Positions 60,408 to 64,000 of a stretch of 64,000 nucleotides of DNA are shown here, in pieces; position 1 is the stretch's first letter, and each line of letters opens with the position of its first letter. A program made the translations under genes and the position numbers. The stretch lies in assembly GCA_963745095.1 (NCBI GenBank), contig CAVUWC010000001.1:305734-369733 (forward strand), in the 5' to 3' direction. This DNA comes from Acidiferrum sp963745095 (lineage in GTDB: Bacteria > Acidobacteriota > Terriglobia > Acidiferrales > UBA7541). The notes under the pieces are model-generated. The model was given only the letters and a program-made list of their open reading frames with translations. It did not search any database and was not told where the DNA came from.

Positions 60408-61274
60408 TCAGCGCAAAAGCAAATCCGGGCGGTTACGCTGGGTCTTCTCCAGTGCCGCGGCGCGGCGCCAATTCGCCACTTCCGCGTGGTTGCCGCCAAT
60501 CAAAACATCAGGCACCTTCCAGCCGCGAAAATCAGCGGGTCGCGTGTAGTGCGGAAAATCCAAAAGGGTGCAAGACTCCGATCGCGATACGCCACCTGTG
60601 GGGGCGGGGCTTGCTTGCCCTGAGGTTTCTCGAAGGGCCCCGCCCGCGCCTCGCACGGCGGGAAATTCGGCATCCGGCGGAAGGGGCACGGCATGCCGTG
60701 CCCCTACGGGAGAAAAGGCGGGATTCGCACTAAACGATTCATTCTGCGAAGAAGCTTCATTTCCCAGCGCGCCGGGAATAAGGCGGGTCACCGCATCGAT
60801 AATCAACATCGCAGGAAGCTCTCCCCCGCTCAGCACATAATCTCCAACGGAAATTTCCTCCGTAGCGAGATATTCGGCCACGCGCTCATCGACCCCTTCA
60901 TACCGCCCGCACAGCAGCACGATGCGATCCAGCTGTGCATACCGTCGCGCAGTTTCTTGTCGAAAGAGCTTCCCCGCGGCCGACATCAAAACAATGGCCG
61001 TCTTCGGGTCCTGCACAACGGGCTCTTCGGCGCTCCCCAAGCTACGCCCAAGCAGCGCTTCGGCTGCCTCGAAAAGCGGCTCAGGCTTGAGCACCATCCC
61101 CTCGCCTCCGCCAAACGGCCGGTCATCCACGCTGCGGTGGCGATCTTTGGTGAAGACACGCAGGTCTTGTATCTGAACCTCGACGAGGTTTGTCTCACGG
61201 GCTCGCCGCAAGATGCCATGATCGAGCGGGCCCGCAAAAAATTCTGGAAAAATTGTGACGAGGTCGAAACGCAT
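60408..61274 (-). CDS. trmD: tRNA (guanine-N1)-methyltransferase with an in-frame repeat insertion
   Basis: 288 residues, about 45 more than usual. The SPOUT knot motifs are complete: FTKDRHRSVDDRPFGGGEGM, LCGRYEGVDERVAEYLATEE, ISVGDYVLSGGELPAMLIID. The family-typical end is DFPHYTRPADFRGWKVPDVL, IGGNHAEVANWR. Residues about 183-235 (from ANPAFSPVGARHAVPL to the segment before LLDFPHY) are an insertion made of palindromic repeats A and B, where homologs have a short loop. It modifies G37 of tRNAs. Confidence 0.95.
   Translation of the reverse strand: MRFDLVTIFPEFFAGPLDHGILRRARETNLVEVQIQDLRVFTKDRHRSVDDRPFGGGEGMVLKPEPLFEAAEALLGRSLGSAEEPVVQDPKTAIVLMSAAGKLFRQETARRYAQLDRIVLLCGRYEGVDERVAEYLATEEISVGDYVLSGGELPAMLIIDAVTRLIPGALGNEASSQNESFSANPAFSPVGARHAVPLPPDAEFPAVRGAGGALRETSGQASPAPTGGVSRSESCTLLDFPHYTRPADFRGWKVPDVLIGGNHAEVANWRRAAALEKTQRNRPDLLLR
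60601..60648. repeat. palindromic repeat family B, copy 4, inside trmD
   Basis: GGGGCGGGGCTTGCTTGCCC, then TGAGG and CGAAGGGCCCCGCCC. The longest B copy, in frame within the trmD insertion. Confidence 0.7.
60682..60705. repeat. palindromic repeat family A, copy 3, inside trmD
   Basis: A perfect 24-base palindrome: AGGGGCACGGCA followed by its reverse complement. It encodes the GARHAVPL part of the inserted segment in trmD. Confidence 0.75.
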
Positions 61275-61473
61275 CTTTAGCCAGTGTAGCCAAACAAGGA
61301 ATCACCTGCCATCGAGTCTTTCATCTCCATGCACTCACAGAGCGGAAATCCTATGCCAGCGAGGGTCAGGGTCGGTTTCTGTACCTCAGACCAGCTTGTG
61401 CCGCCCTGCGTCGCTTCGTAATCTTGTCACACCAGTTTACCGCCTGAATCCAGCCCGCTTGAGGAGTCACGCG

Positions 61474-64000
61474 ATGGCGTTCCTTTTACGTGTCCGCGAA
61501 AACTTGCGCATCTTGTTGATGGGCTTGCTCTTTGTTCAGCTTGCAGGTTGCGCCGGGCTTTCTTCCGGAGGCGCCGGCACCAACGGCAACAGCGGCGGCG
61601 GCGCGACGGCTCCTGCAGCCCCAACGGGTTTGCTGGCAACTGCGGGAAACGCCGAGGTCAGCCTTACCTGGAGCGCGAGCTCCTGGAGCTACGGGGTATT
61701 ACGTCCAACGCGCCACGGTGAGCGGCGGCCCATACGTACAAATCGCTGTCCCCGCGGCGAATAGCTACACCAACTCTGGTCTGACCAATGGGACGACCTA
61801 CTATTATGTCGTCTCGGCGTTCAATTCCGCCGGCCAAAGCGCAAATTCCAGTCAGGCCAGCGCTACACCGGTCTCTCCTGCGGCACCGCCCGCCACCCCA
61901 ACCGGGCTCCAAGCCATGGCAGGCAATGCCCAGATAGGCCTCATCTGGACTGCAAGCACGGGTGCAACGAGCTATCGCGTCAAGCGCAGCACCACGAACG
62001 GCGGCCCGTACACGCAAGTTTCGGCGCCGACCGGCGCGAGCTTCACGGATACCGGTCTCACCAACGGCACGACCTATTTCTATGTAGTCTCGGCGCTGAA
62101 CGCTGCTGGAGAAAGCGCCAATTCTTCTCAAGTGAGCGCCACGCCTGCGGCTCCAGCTGCGCCTCCCACCGCGCCAACCAGTCTGCAAGCTACTGCGGGA
62201 AATGCCCAGGTCAGCCTCGGGTGGACAGCCAGCGCAGGCGCGACGGGTTATCACGTCAAGCGTGCGACAACCAACGGTGGTCCCTACACGCAAATTTCAG
62301 CTCCTACGGCAGCGAGCTTCACGGATACGGGGCTGACCAACGGCACGACTTACTACTACGTCGTCTCCGCGTTGAACTCCACGGGTGAAAGTGCCAACTC
62401 CGCGCAAGCGAGCGCCACTCCGGTCGCTCCTGCCACGCCACCCGCCGCGCCAACAGGTTTGAACGCCACGGCAGGGAACGCACTTGTGAACCTCACGTGG
62501 ACGGCCAGCGCAGGCGCGACGAGCTATCACGTGAAACGCAGTACAACGAGCGGCGGTCCCTATACGCAGATTTCAGCGCCCACGGCGGCGAGCTTCACGG
62601 ATACTGGCCTCACCAACGGCACGACTTACTACTATGTCGTCTCAGCACTGAACGCCGCCGGCGAGAGCACCAATTCTTCACAGGCCTCCGCAACTCCTGC
62701 GGGCGCCGCGCCCGACGTGACCATAACGGTCAATCCCGCAATCAACAAACCCATCTCTCCATACATCTACGGCATCAATTTTTATTCGGGCGTCACCGGC
62801 GCACCTCCGCTCCTTACGATGGACCGCGACGGTGGCAATCGTTGGACAGCCTACAACTGGGAAACCAACGCCTCCAACGCCGGCAGCGACTATCTCTACG
62901 AAAACGATGACTACCTCAGCTCCAGCACCGTGCCCGCAGAAGCCGTAAGAAGTTTCATAGCTGGCGATCAAGCCGTCGACGCGGCCAGTCTCGTGACTTT
63001 CCAGCTGCAAGGCCTAGTGTCCGGAGACGAAAGCGGCCCAGTCACCACGGCGAATCCGCCTGACATGACGCGCTTCAAAACCGTCGTCGATAAAAAGAGC
63101 ACCGTCTCCAGCGCTCCATTCACGCTCACGCCGCCAACGACGGACGCCAACGTTTACATGGACGAATTTATCTGGGCACTCGATCAGAAGTTCACGGGCA
63201 TGGGAATCTTCGGCGCGAGTCCCACGCATCCGACTTTCATCAGCTTGGATAATGAGCCCGAGCTTTGGAACTCCACTCACCTGGAGGTGCAAGGCCCCAC
63301 GGCCGTAACTTCGGACAATTACATCACCAAGACCATCAATCTCTCACAAGCCTTGAAGGATCAATTCCCCGATGTCGTGATTTTCGGCCCGGTGCATTAC
63401 GGCTTTCAGGGCATCTACAACTGGCAAGGCGAACTGAGCGCCACACCTAACGGGACAAACTGGTTCCCGGATAAATATCTCCAGGCGCTGAAGACCGCTT
63501 CGACAACGTACGGAAAGCCCCTCGTGGATGTCTACGATTTCCACTGGTACGTCGAGGAGTACGACTCCAATGGAACGCGCGCACTTGATCTCACAAGCAC
63601 TACTCTCACCGCCGCACAAATCCAGTTGATCGTGCAAAGCCCGCGCGCCTTGTGGGACCCAACTTTCACCGATTCAACCAACAGCAATCCCTGGATCTAC
63701 CAGGAACTCGGCAGCACTCCCATCAATCTTCTCGGCCGCCTGCAAGCCAAGATCAACGCAGAAAATCCCGGCATGAAAATCTCCATCACGGAATACGAGA
63801 ACGGCGGCTGGAACCACATCGCTGGCACTATCGCCCAGGCGGACAACCTGGGAATCTTCGGCGCTCAAGGCCTCTTCGCCGCCAGCTTCTGGCCTCCGAA
63901 CGGAACTTATTCCTATGCACTCGCTGGCTTCCGCGCCTTCCGCGGCTTTGATGGCGCGAACGCCAGCTTTGGCGACACTTCGCTCCAGTCCAGCTCGAGC
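61474..64000 (+). CDS. lipoprotein with four FN3 domains and a GH44 catalytic domain (runs off window)
   Basis: A lipobox LFVQLAGC follows the signal peptide; GAGGAG precedes ATG 61474. Four FN3-like units of about 90 residues (near 61610, 61890, 62165, 62440) share GLTNGTTYYYVVSA. A GH44 domain begins near ITVNPAINKPISPYIYG, with WTAYNWETNASNAGSDY and the acids SLDNEPELW and SITEYENGG. It probably cleaves beta-glucans or xyloglucan outside the cell. Near 61691 an extra C breaks the frame after WSASS and the second frame continues; this looks like an indel. Confidence 0.85.

Overview
The window looks like a chromosomal segment of an acidobacterium (phylum Acidobacteriota). The strongest clue is a PadR regulator followed by two adjacent permeases of about 900 residues with the MacB/FtsX layout of acidobacterial duplicated orphan permeases (48734-54519). 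The fairly high GC, several DinB-type proteins, a DUF899 protein, a two-gene ECF sigma/DUF4349 anti-sigma unit and many short palindromic intergenic repeats fit this. No rRNA, tRNA or CRISPR array was found.

Layout. 1-5762: pyrimidine synthesis (pyrD cut by the window edge; pyrR-pyrB-pyrC as an operon) with a PafA-like phosphatase. 5820-13390: mixed housekeeping (broken ceramidase-like gene, NTF2-like protein, thiD, polysaccharide deacetylase, glutamate dehydrogenase, YHS-type protein, serS). 13504-24621: a toxin-antitoxin and defence island holding VapBC, a beta-class DNA methyltransferase, a Dnd-like cassette (small protein, DndD-like SMC ATPase, DndE domain fused to a HerA-type ATPase, winged-helix protein), a degraded XRE gene, RHH/RelE, an orphan HigA-like gene, ParDE and MarR/VOC, with hairpin repeats and a probable small RNA. 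24689-34047: PilZ protein, a repeat-rich 1.2 kb gap, ECF sigma/anti-sigma, an ArsR-led operon (SRPBCC, DinB, two small proteins, DUF899) and glmM. 34281-48694: AI-2E-type permease, a complete IS5-family element, S1/P1 nuclease, diguanylate cyclase, thiE, a TPR protein, an AlgI/AlgX-like acetylation pair, GH27 and rnhB. 48734-57404: the PadR/permease unit, an S9 peptidase and rplS. 57613-61274: an inserted group between rplS and trmD. 61474-64000: a lipoprotein with four FN3 domains and a GH44 cellulase domain, cut by the window end.

Two candidate new systems stand out. (1) The Dnd-like cassette has no visible sulfur-transfer genes (dndA, dndB, dndC) but sits beside a DNA methyltransferase, so it may be a phosphorothioate-independent defence module. 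(2) A 43-residue peptide with a six-cysteine cluster lies between trmD and an ATP-grasp ligase plus an LLM flavin monooxygenase. An intrinsic terminator separates peptide and enzymes, which is the architecture of a small ribosomal-peptide (RiPP) locus.

Sequence quality matters here. At least seven single-base frameshifts, mostly extra bases in short homopolymers, interrupt otherwise well-preserved genes (ceramidase, dndD, second permease, LLM oxidoreductase, GH44). Many are probably assembly indels, so the broken genes should be judged with that in mind.
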